A DNA stretch of 64,000 bases from Henricia sp. BOLD:AAB3569 (Eukaryota; Echinodermata; Asteroidea; Spinulosida; Echinasteridae). Under the pieces are notes generated by a model. It was given only the letters and a program-made list of their open reading frames with translations. It searched no databases and was not told where the DNA came from. The position numbers were made by a program, and so were the translations under genes. Positions 45,943 to 59,200 of the stretch are shown one piece after another. Numbering within the stretch: position 1 is the stretch's first letter; every line of letters starts with the position of its first letter. The stretch is from contig JBBELK010000366.1 of NCBI GenBank assembly GCA_037783545.1, forward strand, positions 310,001 through 374,000. The letters are read 5' to 3'.

Positions 45943-46864
45943 AACCCAATAGAGTACTAAAGTGAAAACGTCACCCTGTGTGTGTTGCCAAGGTTGCTAG
46001 GTCTACAGCATTTGTATCGCGCTATACAAAGAACAGAGCGCGTAACAATGAATGGGTCAAGAACGAAGAAATAACAACAGTCAGCGGGAAACCACTACAT
46101 GTAGGTACATATTCACAAAGGAAACCAAAATATAAAGAAAGTCTTGAGAGAACGCTTGAAATAGGGCAGCGACTCTGCTTCTCTCAGATCAACTCGGAAA
46201 GAATATGTTCACTGGATAAATCTTGTTTGATTGATGAGGTTTGAACTAAATCAAGACTTGGCTGAACCACGAAGCCCAAATTCAGTGTCGAGTCTATGCA
46301 AAAGAATACGATAGTCGACAGTGTTGAAAGCGGCCGACATGTCAAGGAGGACCATAACGACAGCTTTGTTATCAAGGGACCCAAGAATGTCATTTTTGAC
46401 TCCCAGTACATGTAGATAAGAGCAGTCTCCGTACTACGATGTTGCTTATACAAAGACTGGTACTGGTCCATGACTTGACATAAGGCCTAAACATAAACTG
46501 TTTCCCTGCGCTTTTAGCAATGGATGTTTCAGATTACCAGTGATTGTGTAGACCCAGTTACCCTGGAAATGACGTCACACTTTAGTAGTCTATGAGCGGT
46601 GTATCTCCTGCAAAAAGTACTGAAAATGTGAACTGCATATATGAATTTCTGTAAATGCTTTAATATTGAAAATTTATGAGCCGTTAAAACCATTTTAAAA
46701 TTTAGAGTTGTCATCTTTTCCATGTAGTGTAACTCGTACATTATTTATTTAGGATTTTTTCCCTTTCCTGATGTAACTTAGTGAGCACTGCATACTCTGT
46801 AAAAATTTAATAGTGTGCAAACTAGGCATACGTCTTAATAACCACTGATACAAACTTAGCAACG

Positions 46865-47022
46865 ATGCCTTATAGTATGGCCACTGCCATTTCGTTAAAA
46901 AACTGGGCAAAGAATGAATGACATACAAATTCTCAGTGCATTCCTATGGCAATACACACAAATGTCATTCTTTGCCCAGTTTGCAGACAAAATGGTGGCA
47001 CCCATATTCCAAGGCATTGCTA
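46865..47022. repeat. Foldback MITE, copy 2 of the 18725-18895 family
   Basis: aactgggcaaagaatg at 46900 and cattctttgcccagtt at 46966; shares cattcctatggcaata and acaaaatggtggcaccca with copy 1. Confidence 0.7.
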
Positions 47023-49756
47023 AGTCTGTATCCGCCTTTTAGTGGGTCAAATTTTGTTTCATGGCTATACATGAACTATGTATGTTAAGAGAGGAAAGAA
47101 TATACTTTAAATTCTCGTGATGTATGCATTTAACCCCCTTTTCTCTCTCCATTACTCCTGAATTACTGTGAATGCATTGTTCGGTTTGTTGAAGAGCACT
47201 ATAACTAGGATACATGTAGTTTACTGTACTGCATAGTATAGCCATTTTGCTTGTGTACAAATGAGTGGAGCTTGTCCCGTCTAGTGCCTACGTGTAGCGC
47301 TCTCACTTACCAAGCACAAAGCCAAGATTAATATGTACATATTTGTGTATTAGTGACCAATTGCATTCGTATATTTTTAGTATTGTAAGCAAAATACATG
47401 TATTGCATACATGTATTAAGTAATGGTATTTGGATAGTGAAAGTTTTGTACTTCTTAAAACGCACATTTGTACGTATACAAAAAGGAATGTTAACTGAAC
47501 TAATGAATTTTATTTCATTTCCACAAAATGTCAAATTAGATCGCAGAAATGAAAGAAAAAAGAGTTGCTGGTTTAAAAATTGAATAATGAAATGCTATGT
47601 GACAATCACCATTTTAGATTGTCACTCGTTTTGTAATCAGTCTAACTGTAGTTACACGAATGATACACGTTGTGATTTAATAAAAGGCCAAATACCTGTG
47701 TTACCTATTACATCAAAAAATATTCAGGGTGGGAAATATATTTTTTAAGCCGAAAATATTGGGGTGGGATGACGGTCAGTATTTTTTCTACTATTTGCAC
47801 ATTACAAATATACAAGAGTGAGCCACTTTTTCATGCTTTGAAGAGGTACAAAAATATAGGTGATGTACAAACAATTTAGGTTTTATGTAGGCAAAAAGAT
47901 ATACATGTAGGTTAGGGCGGGTAATGGGAAGCTATTTTTTTTCTTGGCCATAAGACCGGATATCCTATGGGTTGGAAGTGTAGGGTCTTTATGTTCATTG
48001 ATCTAAAGAAAACATTAACACTAAATTTGGATTATGTTGCGATTTAAGAAAAAAATACTCTCAAGAAGTATTGGTAAATAAAAGCATAGTTGTGTGTACG
48101 AGTGTTTAAAATATTGTAACTTAACAAACATATTTGAATGTTCATTAAAAGTTAATATAGGTTACGAGAGAAATTGATGTATATAAACAATTTCAATACA
48201 TAAACGGAACTTTGGTCAAAAGGCAATAGGAAGCTCCTCTGATATTGTAAGTCCATCTTATGAATTGGCTACATTTGTACGTAAAGGTTTGACTGGGGGA
48301 GAACCTTGCTTCTCTGGAGAGAATGCTTTTGGCGAGTTGTTAGTGATTGACTATACTATACTTTGTATGCATACAGCATGGTTGACAGTGTATTGCTGAG
48401 CATTAAGTAACCAATCTAAAACGAAACATCAGGGGATTTCAGGACCATGTATATCTGTGGCATTTTCAATGGCCAGTATTTACAGCAGTCCGAGTGTAGT
48501 ATAGTGTGACTGCATTGGAAAGGTTACATGTATACATTCCTAGCCTCAACCCCTAAGTAGTCTGGCACCTTTCCAATTACATGTAGCAGTTTACATTGTA
48601 CAGAACTGATTCAGGGGGACATGATCGAACCATTTAAATGCTTGAATAAGGTGCATTTATCCCAAAACACGGCATCATTCTTTGGAAGAAGCATTGGGAA
48701 AGGTATAAAACGCAATTCGTGTGTGTGGGGCTACACTGTCTGGGGAACTAAATGTACCCTTTTGGCTTATGCTGCTCTTTAAATATTATCCGCACAAAAC
48801 ATTTTTAGAAGACTATATTTTAATATGATAATGTATTAAAGGCTATTTTCAAACCAGTGTGCACCTATCTGTCAACTCACCCATGTAACCTACCTGTAGT
48901 TGCAGTGCACTTTACATGTAGCTGCCTAGTTAAGAAGTGTTGCACCCTATGTTTTATATTAAAACAAGAAAGGGTTAAATTTTAACAATGTTGTAGTACT
49001 CGAGTCCAGGACTCTGACCACATTGAAAAATGACTCGGACTCTACATGGTGACTCACGCATTTCAAAAAAAGAAAAAATATATTCTTGGAAAAAAAGTCC
49101 GATGTGTGAATATGTACACTGCCGGTATGCCCCACCAGGCCGGAAAGGAACGCATGAGTACATCATCATTTCACATATTGTGTGAACGAAATATAGCAGA
49201 GATTCCGTTTCATTAATTTGGCGAACAAATGACTCGAGACTCGGACTCGGTGACTCGACTACAACACTGGATTGAGCTGTAAAATAAGCTTCGTTAATAG
49301 AGATCTTGCATGTAATCTTTTTTTTAAAGGTTAAAGTTCTCAATCTTGCATAATTACGCTATTTTAATATCGTAATTACACCGAGCCATTGTAATAGTCA
49401 CATGTCTTTTTATTTGCAAATGTTATCACGAGAAAGCACCAAGACCCTCGATTTCGATGACAATTTGAAAATCCTTTATTGGTTTAGGTAAATATGGCTA
49501 ACATTGCAACACAATGTGACCAGTTCCTTGCTGTTTGATTTTTGTAAATATTTAAAAAAGCACATATTTGTCGAGGTATGTTGCTTAATTTTATTTGCAG
49601 TGTTAATTAGATGTACATGTACATCAAACTTTATCTACGTCTGTCTGTCCATGGAAAGAAAACCCTTACTAGGAATTGTGTACATGTATTAACATACTTT
49701 GGTGCAGTGCATTTTAAAGACAGATTGACATGTTTGGAAACAAACTTTTTAATAAC
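47023..49756. other. Intergenic between HIF and MCM8
   Basis: AT-rich with many potential AATAAA signals; any long HIF 3' UTR would run through here. Open frames such as 48975-49343 (minus) have no domain. Confidence 0.45.
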
Positions 49757-50000
49757 AAGAACAGCATTACATAACTAAAGAATAATGTTGATAAACTGCC
49801 TTGTAGAAATCTCAGCCACATACATGTAGATAAAGTAATACTTCAGAAAACCTGAAAAATCCATGAATGAATTTTGTGTTGAATAAATTGTAAAAAAACA
49901 ATTACTTTCAGTATTTTTTTTACCCAGGAAAGAAATCATGTAGTCTTTATTACCATTGCTGTCAACTCATTAGGTAAATTTTTGGTTAACAAATGATGTA
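49757..50000 (+). repeat. Dispersed repeat, copy 2 of the 35850-36115 family
   Basis: Nearly identical over aacagcattacataactaaa and the next 130 bp, then diverging. Confidence 0.7.
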
Positions 50001-50029
50001 TTATATTGGGGCTTTAAACTACGACCTTG

Positions 50030-50232
50030 GCTAATTTCATAGAGGTGTCTAAGCACAAGAATTTGCTTAAGTACAAAAACTCTTGCTTATAGAGAACGTT
50101 ACCAGTGAAATCCTCATGTGATAAAAAAAATGCACATGACCAGTGTTAGAGGACTGTTTTGTGGCAGTAACCTCATTTTATCAAGCAAGGTTTTTCATGC
50201 TTTTAAGCAGCTCTATGAAATTGGCCCCTGGG
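50030..50232. repeat. MITE with aatttcatagagctg-type ends, copy 2
   Basis: Left ggctaatttcatagagg; right agcagctctatgaaattggc followed by ccctgggg. Inner words: aagcacaagaatttgcttaa and its loose mirror. Confidence 0.68.
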
Positions 50233-51404
50233 GACTAAGTGCAAGGAGATGTTTTCTGGCCATCTCTGATGCAAGTGGGTGACTTTTAGGATCTGCTACT
50301 ATTTAAAGTTTTTGTTTCTATTAGCATTATACCGCTAACAATTAATTACTGGCCGTTTGGTGGTGGAATGCAAAGGTATATTTACTGTAACAATTGATGA
50401 CCATAGTTTTGTCCATCTTGCAATAATCATATGTGCAGCGACGTCACAGAGATAATGCCCTTCATATTACATTGTAATGTATTTTGCCGTCCATAGAAAA
50501 TTGACTGCCATAGTTTGTGTTCCTCAACATTTGTCCTGGCAAATCAGAGGGTACCCAGGTTAAATAAAACGAACATGCTCACATAGTATTGAGATTTTTT
50601 GTTAGCAGAGGTTTTAAACTTGAGCCTTCCCGCAAACATCTTCCTTTCTTTATATTTTGTGATATAAGTAGTCGTGTCCTCCACTTAGTAATATTTGTGT
50701 ATTACAGGAATAAAATGGCTGAATTATCCAATAGAGCCTTTGCACGGTGGCCATGACAGGGGACAGTCACATTGTTACAGTACGTCAAACAAGAGTAGTC
50801 ACTTTTTGGATCTATTGTCACATAATTTAAATATGAAAACATGCCCCCTGTCATAGCCGGTGCAAAGCTCTATACCAGACATGTGTCTGGAACCCTTTTC
50901 CTTGTCTTGGTGCTGAATATTTGTTATCTAATAATCCTTTGTATTGTATGCTAAGATAAGAGGTGGTGAATAAATGTAATTAAACAATGCTTTGTCTGGT
51001 TATGTCAAACATTAATTTCTGTCTCTCAAAGTGCTTCCTTGATGTTGTCCAATATACTAGTTAGTGATTGTAATACACTTGTTTGGTTGAAACATATTAT
51101 CCGGCATTACTGCAGACATTAACAAATGAAAACAATCAAGAACAAAGAATTGGGATCTAAAATTTGGTTTGTTAACAAAACAACCGTTATATTTAACAGA
51201 CTGCTATTGGGCCGAATACATAACTAACATATATTAAAATAAAATAAATATTAGTAAACTTCAAGGTGATTTTCTTTTTGTGGGGGAAGGGGGGAACGAC
51301 AAAACTACAATAAATACCTCAAGAGTATATACACATGTTTCCACTATCATTCGCAATGACAAGAAATATTTCGAGAACTTTATTGTGACAAACGTGTATC
51401 ACCA

Positions 51405-51610
51405 TAGACGACTTCCCCAATCAAGTACACTACTTTTTGCAGACGATATTGTTGTAATTTTTGAAAATGTAAAATGAAAACTAGAGAATAGACAACAATT
51501 CTTACATGGCCTGGTATGTAGCTCAGAATGTAATAAAGAAAACTTCATAGTTTTTATGTACTTTTGAAAAGTCACAAAAGTGTGCACTTAAATGTGGACA
51601 GACCCATCTA
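51405..51610 (+). repeat. Low-copy repeat, paralogue of 22760-22990
   Basis: Shares ttttgcagacgatattgttg, aactagagaatagac, cttacatggcctggtatgta, cttcatagtttttat and the following gaaaagtcacaaaagt. Confidence 0.7.
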
Positions 51611-51699
51611 TTTGTCATGCTTGTTAAGTCGTGTGTTTATGGTTTTATAAACCAGCTCTACAATCACTAATATTCAGCTAATTTGCACACAAGTAGCCA

Positions 51700-52365
51700 T
51701 AGATGTTAATTTTGTGACATTTTTAATTTTGCCACTAGAGGGCGACCTTCCAGCGATGACGTCATCTTTTACAGTTTTGGAAAGTCCATTCATCTTGGAC
51801 ATTAACACTACCAACCAATTTATCTCTGCATCTTTCACCAATTTCAAATAATGGGTTCTTTTAAGTGCACTAAATCAAAGGTCTTTGTCTACATGTATGT
51901 ACGAAACTTAGATCTTGGCTAGCTGTCACTGTTACCGCAGGAATTAGGTTCATGTTAAAGTGCTGATTTTTTTTATTATTGATTTTTGAAAATTTGGACC
52001 TTTATTTTTAATTCATTGTAATATGACACACGATGACATCATCACAACGTCATTATAATATGTCACCAACCTAATGGCGGACAACATACCTGTGAAGTTT
52101 TATTTGTTTCCGATGTTGGGTTCTGCAGATACATGTCATCAAAGCTTTAAAATTCAAATGTAATATTACACTTGATAAAGTCTTCAAAGTTTGACACCAC
52201 AGGTATGTGTACCGACCCAAGGTGATGTTATATACCAACTTTGACCATTTTAGACAAACTTCCCAACAGATATCTGTTTAAAATACGTTTTGAGAAATGT
52301 TTATCTTGTCACTATAGAGGGCGCTATTACGTACGATGACGTCACTTATATTTTTTGAAAGCCTA
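51700..52365 (+). repeat. Two diverged copies of an agagggcg...gatgacgtca block
   Basis: gccactagagggcgacc with agcgatgacgtcat (51727-51766) and cactatagagggcgct with tacgatgacgtcac (52310-52348) share order and spacing. Ancient duplication or a dispersed repeat. Nothing else was recognised in this gap up to the MCM8 stop. Confidence 0.5.
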
Positions 52366-53099
52366 AGGGCCTCCGACACTAACATCGTTGACCCCATTTC
52401 AATACCTCCCACGTACCATGGCTAAGGGCTACTTCCGGTTTCGACTGGAAGTGAGCAAGGTCAAAGGTCATCGCCATATTTGTTACATACTCCACCCTAG
52501 TCGAACTATTACCATTAACCCCATCCAAATATCTCACCACTTTCAAATGACAAGCCAAAATCTGTTTGACCAATACGAAACGAGGTCAAAGGTCAATGTC
52601 AGTGTCCATCTTAAAGACCTTTGTTAGTGATCGTACATGTATATGCCAAAGGCCAACACGAGTGTAGGTCAAACGGTTATTTTCTATGAATTTCTGAAGA
52701 CCCAAAATGTTAAATTTCAAGTGCTTGTAATTGGACACCTCGTCATTGTCCGGTACACATCTTCAGATGTTGGTCTAAGTATGTGCCAAGTTTGAAGAAA
52801 TTCGGCTGTGAAGAAAGATCCAGACTGAGAAGAACGAAAACAAAGGCTGTTTGGGACGGTGTCCCCAAACAGCAATATCTTTTAAAAAGTACCATCTTGG
52901 ACAGAAATAAACTCATGTCGTGTTTGTTACTGTTGCTATCAACATTCTGAGTTGTTCTTTTGAAGGAAAATGTTTGGTCTTTGCAAATGATGTAATGGGC
53001 CTTTAAAGCCCAAATTTTAACATCTTATCTTGTCAGAAATAAGACTTCACAAGTTATCAAGCTGTACAGACCCACCCCCCACCCGCCACCCAAGTTTTA

Positions 53100-53213
53100 T
53101 CAGAAGGATGCAGTTTGTAGCTGGTAGACACGTGGACCCTTCTTGAGGAGGTAGTTCTGGTTGTTAAGAGAAGCCACAAAACCCTCAAAGTCCGGAACGG
53201 TAATGTTGGCATC
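53100..53213 (-). CDS. MCM8: MCM8 last exon and stop
   Basis: Acceptor tttgaacag; 114 bp including TGA (53102-53100, followed at once by TAA). It encodes [20 protein letters not shown], then [17 protein letters not shown]. Human ends YLLKKGPKVYQLQTM. No clear polyadenylation signal was seen on the minus strand within the next 200 bp. Confidence 0.95.
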   Translation of the reverse strand, partial: DANITVPDFEGFVASLNNQNYLLKKGPRVYQLQTASF

Positions 53214-56200
53214 CTGTTCAAAATACAGATGGAAGTTTCTTGTGACATTGCCTAGACTGGGATGAGCTATATTTCATTTATGTCACTTGAATTTGAATTA
53301 TATGGTTGGAAATCGCATCATTGATTTGAATTTACTTCCGGTTCCATTTGGAACTGAAAGCAAACAAATCAGTGGTGCATGCGGTGTATGTGACGTTGCA
53401 CTTACGAACCGGATAACAGCCATCATCAACAGACAACAGCCAACCAGTGTTCAGATTTTCAGATTTTTCCAGAAAATAGATTTCGTTTTAGCCTAAGAAG
53501 AGAATACCTCCCCAAAATACTATCCATGGAAAGAAAACAGAAAATTTGCAATCTCCATTTTGGATACGTGGAAGCAAAAAGGTTAGTGTAATTACTGCAC
53601 TGATTTATGGAACCAGATAAATTACTTTACAAAACATCGGTGTTTTTTTAACGATATCCTTGAAAATATATGGACAGAGAACGTGACAATTCAGAATGGT
53701 AACAAGACAAATATGACACATGATATGGTATAAAAACCTCAACACCCATGGAAAAAATTGGGGCAGGGGGGAGAGGGTGTTTAAAAATGTTATCTGGACA
53801 CACTACGTACTTTAAACATAGGACAAATTTACTGTTTTTAATACCTACCTTAGCTATTTCTCTCATTTGTTGCACAGTAAACAAAGAATTGTATGTCTGT
53901 TCTGCAACTCTATTCAAAACAGCAACAAAGCGTTTTGCCTGGAAAAACGATACAATTGAAAAAATAAAAATTCCCGTCATATTCCATTCTTTTTTAAACA
54001 GGTGGCAACACTTAAATTTACATTCAAGTGAAATCGAAATACCCATAAGTTGAGAATAAGTTATCACAAAATGGGGGAACTTTCTCACAGGTGGGAAAAG
54101 ATTTCCCATATTTTTCACAAATTGTGAAAGGAATCCTCACGAAAAAGGGAAAAGAGTGAAACAAATTTCTTCTCCCATGTTATTAAGTGTCAATTGCAAT
54201 GCATTGTACATGTTAAATATATTGTATTCATAAATACCTTAGACAGTTCACGCATCCCTACTGGCCAGGACATATGGGGTCGAGGGTACTCCCCCTACCA
54301 TTGTTCCCCCATTGTGTCTCAAACATCCGAGGAATTCCAAAGGAATTTCTTTCAGTTTTTAGGGGTGGTTGGTGCGTTAACAAGGGAAGAGTGTGTCGAG
54401 TCATAGGGGCATTAGGAGGGAGTTCGTAGGCCCCATATCGTGCTGGGTATAGGCTGAGAGCACACCACGTGGACGATAAAGGCCGGCCAGTCTTTAACAC
54501 TTTCTAGTATAACTCACGGCCGCACCCGTGCCTTAGTCGGTATCAGCAAGTATGGAACATGCACACGCATACAGAAATTAACTGCACACGTCCACGAGCA
54601 AATTCGACGTACTGTGACAAAAATTAAGTACCCGGTCGTGTGCATGCACGTACAACACACCTGCAATAAATCTCATTTCTGGTCAAACTTCCGGAGACCA
54701 GTCAGGGAAAGGCAACGGGGTTTTAACGTCGTGACGATATTATTTTACATGTCACTTTAACGTTTGTAAGCGCCAAAACACCAATAAATGAAAAAGGCAC
54801 CTTAATATCTACTGATTCAATAAATAAAATGGAGAAAATATTGTCCGAACTTGTCACAAACAAATACAAATGTTTGACCTTTAGTTTCCAGTTTGCAAGT
54901 ACACTTTACGAATTGGTAGGCTCAGCCGAAATATTAACACGGCTAAACATATCTGGTTTGTACGTCTGCTTGAACCTTCACCAACAAAAATAAAGTACAC
55001 ACGGCCAGGACAGAAAATCGCAAAGATCGTCTGAAGACGAATCAAGTGGTTTTGAAAGCGGCTATAATGCAACATATTCACGTCAAATACACACGCAACA
55101 AAATATTTGTGCCACTTGCGGACTACCAGCGATGCGCTGCATGGTTTTCATATTACATCCAGGGTTACCAGCTTATCTCAGAGACAGAAATAAAAGGTAA
55201 GATTTATAATTTTATGAACTTTTTGCTCAATTAACTTTTCGCACAGGTAATAAATGGGTCTTTAAGAATTGTTTAGAGTGGACCCCGAATCGATACATGT
55301 AGATGTGTTCTGCTAATTTTGACTTGGAGTCAAAATGGTAGGGCCTACAAAACAAAAACGGTTGCCGCACGTGCTTTAGCTCCTATACATGGTCTGAGGT
55401 CTCCGGAAGTCGATGAATCTCACAGGGTAACGCAAGTTCTCAAGGTCAACTTACACAACAAAAACAACACTACGCACAGCACTTTGAACTAATGCGATGC
55501 ATACAGGAAAGTACAATGCAAAACGTAGCAAAAGGGCAAGCAATACTTAAATTTTGGTGAATTTGACTGATTTACACAATCAGGTATTTATGAATGGGAA
55601 TAAAAATGGGTTTGGCCCGTCTTTATCGGGCCATTAACAGTGTCCCTGGGGCGGTATTCACAAAACGACTTAAGTCATGAAATTTAAGCACCCCGCTTAA
55701 ATTCTAGACTTAAGTCAAATCATAAAGTTAAGTGGTATTCACAGCGCGTTTTCTTTTAGTGGCCCGCTTATTTTTGAGACTTAAACTTAAGTGTGGTCTG
55801 ACCTGTCTTAAGTGCATTTAACGCTGGGTCAACTGTCATCAATTGCATTGTTTTTCTGCCCAGTGTGTTATCGAAAAACGGCTATATGATTGATTATAGA
55901 ACGCCTAAACAATTTAGACATTGGGAGATTACAACAGATTTCAATTTCTATTCTTACTGACCTTCGTTTTCCGTCTTTGTTCGCCACCGACCATTGACTA
56001 CCGCATAGCACAACGTACGTCGTCTACTTGTGGTATGTGCACGCGTATATGTGTACGACACGCGCGTATATGTGCGCGTATATGTGCGCGTATGATGCAC
56101 GCGCGTAGTAATCAAATGTTTTTAAAACGTCCGCGCGTGGTCTGCGCTGCTTTGATTTGACAGAGTTAAGCGTGCACTGATTGATTAAGTACACCACTAA

Positions 56201-59200
56201 TAAGCGGGGCGCTTAAATCTTTTGTGAATACGAAGTTGAGTGCCCCACTTATCTTAGCGGGGTGCTTAGATTTAAGACAGACTTAAGTGCCCCGCTTAGA
56301 TTGAGTTTTGTGAATACCGCCCCAGAACCCTAGCCGGTTTTAAACGTACAGTTTAAGACCGGCCAAACCCACTTTTATTCCCTAGATAAAAAAAGTAATC
56401 AACACAATTTTACCTTAGATCGACTGCTCATTCCAGAGCCATGTTGAGATCGCTGGAAGTCTAAAAATCCAAATTCATCCGAGTAGGTGTCAATCATACT
56501 GTGCACACAAGCGAAACAGACCAAATAAAGTTTATGTAAAATAGACCTTTGTCAAACTCATGTTTTACATATATCTGTACCATACATGTACATATTCTTT
56601 TGTTGTACCTCTATCTGTCAAACTTGTCATAAATAACTATTTTACGTATTCTTTACCAGCAGACTAGAAAAGTGCAGATTCTTGCTTGTGTACCGACTCC
56701 TAAAAAAAAATTGCCCGCCGACCCGGTACTTTTTATTGGAAAAATACTTCAAAATTAAAGTGGATGGATCTAAAAAAGTAGGAGGATTGTACTTTTTTCA
56801 TAGACTATCGACTGGTTCAAATAAATCGTGATTTTTGGCGAGGCTCAGTCTTCGGACAGTACAAACTCTGATTCCTCCTTTAATATCAAGTCTACTCAAA
56901 CAGCTGCCATTTACTGGTTCAAAATGACATAATGAGGCCCCACATCTAAAGAATAGAGCTGCGACGTTTAAACGTTTAAACGTCCGAAATTTAACTATCC
57001 GTTTAGAAAAATGCTAAACGGATATCCGAAACCAAATTGTGAAAAAACGATCCTCCCTTTTTCAAAGATCTAATGGCCGTTTTGCGCCGCCAGAAATTTC
57101 TAAAGTGGCAATTTTGTTCGTAAGAATCAGGCAGCGGTATCTGTGATGAGCCCAACGGTACGTCGGTAACCTTTGTGGTTTCAAGCCGAAGATGTACACT
57201 TGCGTTCGCGGGCGGAAGCGATTTTACTGGTTTACGGTTTAATCTTTTTGAATTCAAAGCAAGGCGGTAAACACTGTTTACTAGCTGAACTTTCGTGGCC
57301 TGCATCATGTATGCTCCAATTAATTCAATGAAGTGTCAGCGGTGCCGCGCGAACGCACATGATACCAGGTCAAAGAACTTTTTATTGCGAGCGCGGTAAT
57401 AAGTTTTACTTTTTGTTATGTTTACTATTCGTTTAAACGTTTAAACGAACGTTAAATTGACGTTTAAACGTTTAGAAAAATAAACGGTAACTCCCAGCGC
57501 TACTAAAGAACAAGCAGAACTGTACCAGTTTTATGTTGATGAGAGAGCTGTACAATACAGTAATTCATTTTCTTCAGCATGTACATTATTCACTATACAA
57601 CAAACACTTTCTACAGCTCACATATGGCGTTCCTTATAGCAACTTAAAATTTCCACTGCGGTTACATCTATCTACCTGAACTTCATGAGTTCAACCACAT
57701 CCTCTGCATCTTGCTGGTGGGCCTTCTCACGAAGTTCCAGTCTGGCTCTCGCTTCAGTCAATCTGATCAGTGACTCCAACTGCCTTGTGGTAATGGGCGT
57801 GCTGTCTCGACCCTTGTGTGTTCTTCTCAATTCCAGATAAAAAGTCTGGAAAGTTGGCATAAGTTGTAATTAAGGCTCTGGATGTTCTCAAACAGGTTCA
57901 AAAATTGATTTATGTTTCATTGATAATTGACAATCATTATCAGTGCTGCATCAAATTATCCATCGTTTGAGTTGATATGGGATAAGAAAAATCAGTCATC
58001 ACTGGAATTTGAGACAACTAGCTGATGCTCTACATGTGGGTGTACCTGTTGATCGAGCTACCGTACACAAATGTACATAAGGTACATGTAGGGGTATACA
58101 TGCGTACGTGTACATGTATGTAAATCCCTCAGGTTTTTCCTGAAACTTTTCCAAAATTCTTCACAAATTCAGGTGACAGAGATGTTATTAAAAAAAGAGT
58201 GCAAAAAGAGCAGCTGATTCAGATGGACTTTAGGGGTGGATTGCAATAAAACTCACTAGTGCACTAAAATTACGTCACGCGACTTTAAACGCGTCACACC
58301 AAGTACGTTTTGATTAGTGTACTAAGTTTGATGGTTTCAATAAAGAAAAGTACACTAAAAAACAACTTTCTCTTAGTCTACTACAAACCTGTCTAACCAA
58401 CGCTTTCCTATTACAGTTACGTTTTGTGTGCTGCACTTGAAAAATGCACGGACAACTACATGTACGCTTTGTTTGTATTTTTTCCTACCGGTAGAGCATG
58501 TGCTGAGTACCCTTTTCATGAATACATGGATGCTTCATGGAAAAGATATGATTTTTTTTTTGGAATGTATGATAGACAAAGCAAGACATATAATGCAACA
58601 AACTTTATCGCACATCCGCCAAAATGTTTTCAAGACGACTTTTGGATATTGAATGTTATTCTTTATTTATTTATTTGCATGAAGGTATCTTTGAGTAATG
58701 TATTACTTTACTCGCACGTGCGTAAAAAAATTAAATTGATACATTTTGCGGCAAGGCTGGCTTGTGTCCCGTGTGACCTGTACACTGTATCGATATAAGC
58801 AGCAGTTGCCCTACGTGTTTTTCCGTTTAGACACACTTTTTGCAACTTGCTATGTCTACTGAAGAATCCTGAATGCACATACATGTATATCGTACGTGTA
58901 CATGTTTCACATTTCAAGAATTAGAAACTGACAGTAAACATTGATAGTGTGCCATTGTTTGAAGAAGGTTGAGGTAGGATGACACATTTTGTCTGCAAGC
59001 CTTTTTTTTCTGTGCCTTGCATGTCATTAATGATTTTTTTACTCGCTAAATCGCATATGTTGAGCCGAGTGCCATTGCTCCGGTTTGGGACCGAAATCGG
59101 AAGCCATTTAACACATCCACACTGGATTAACTTTAAACTGCCCGTCAATTTATGAAATATAAAATATAAATCAGCCGTACAGACAAATTTTCAACCTGAT

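Noticed and set aside
57003-57308. 101-codon minus frame inside the hAT-like element
   Set aside because: No zinc finger, RNase H-like or hAT dimerisation motif visible; probably chance in a non-autonomous element.
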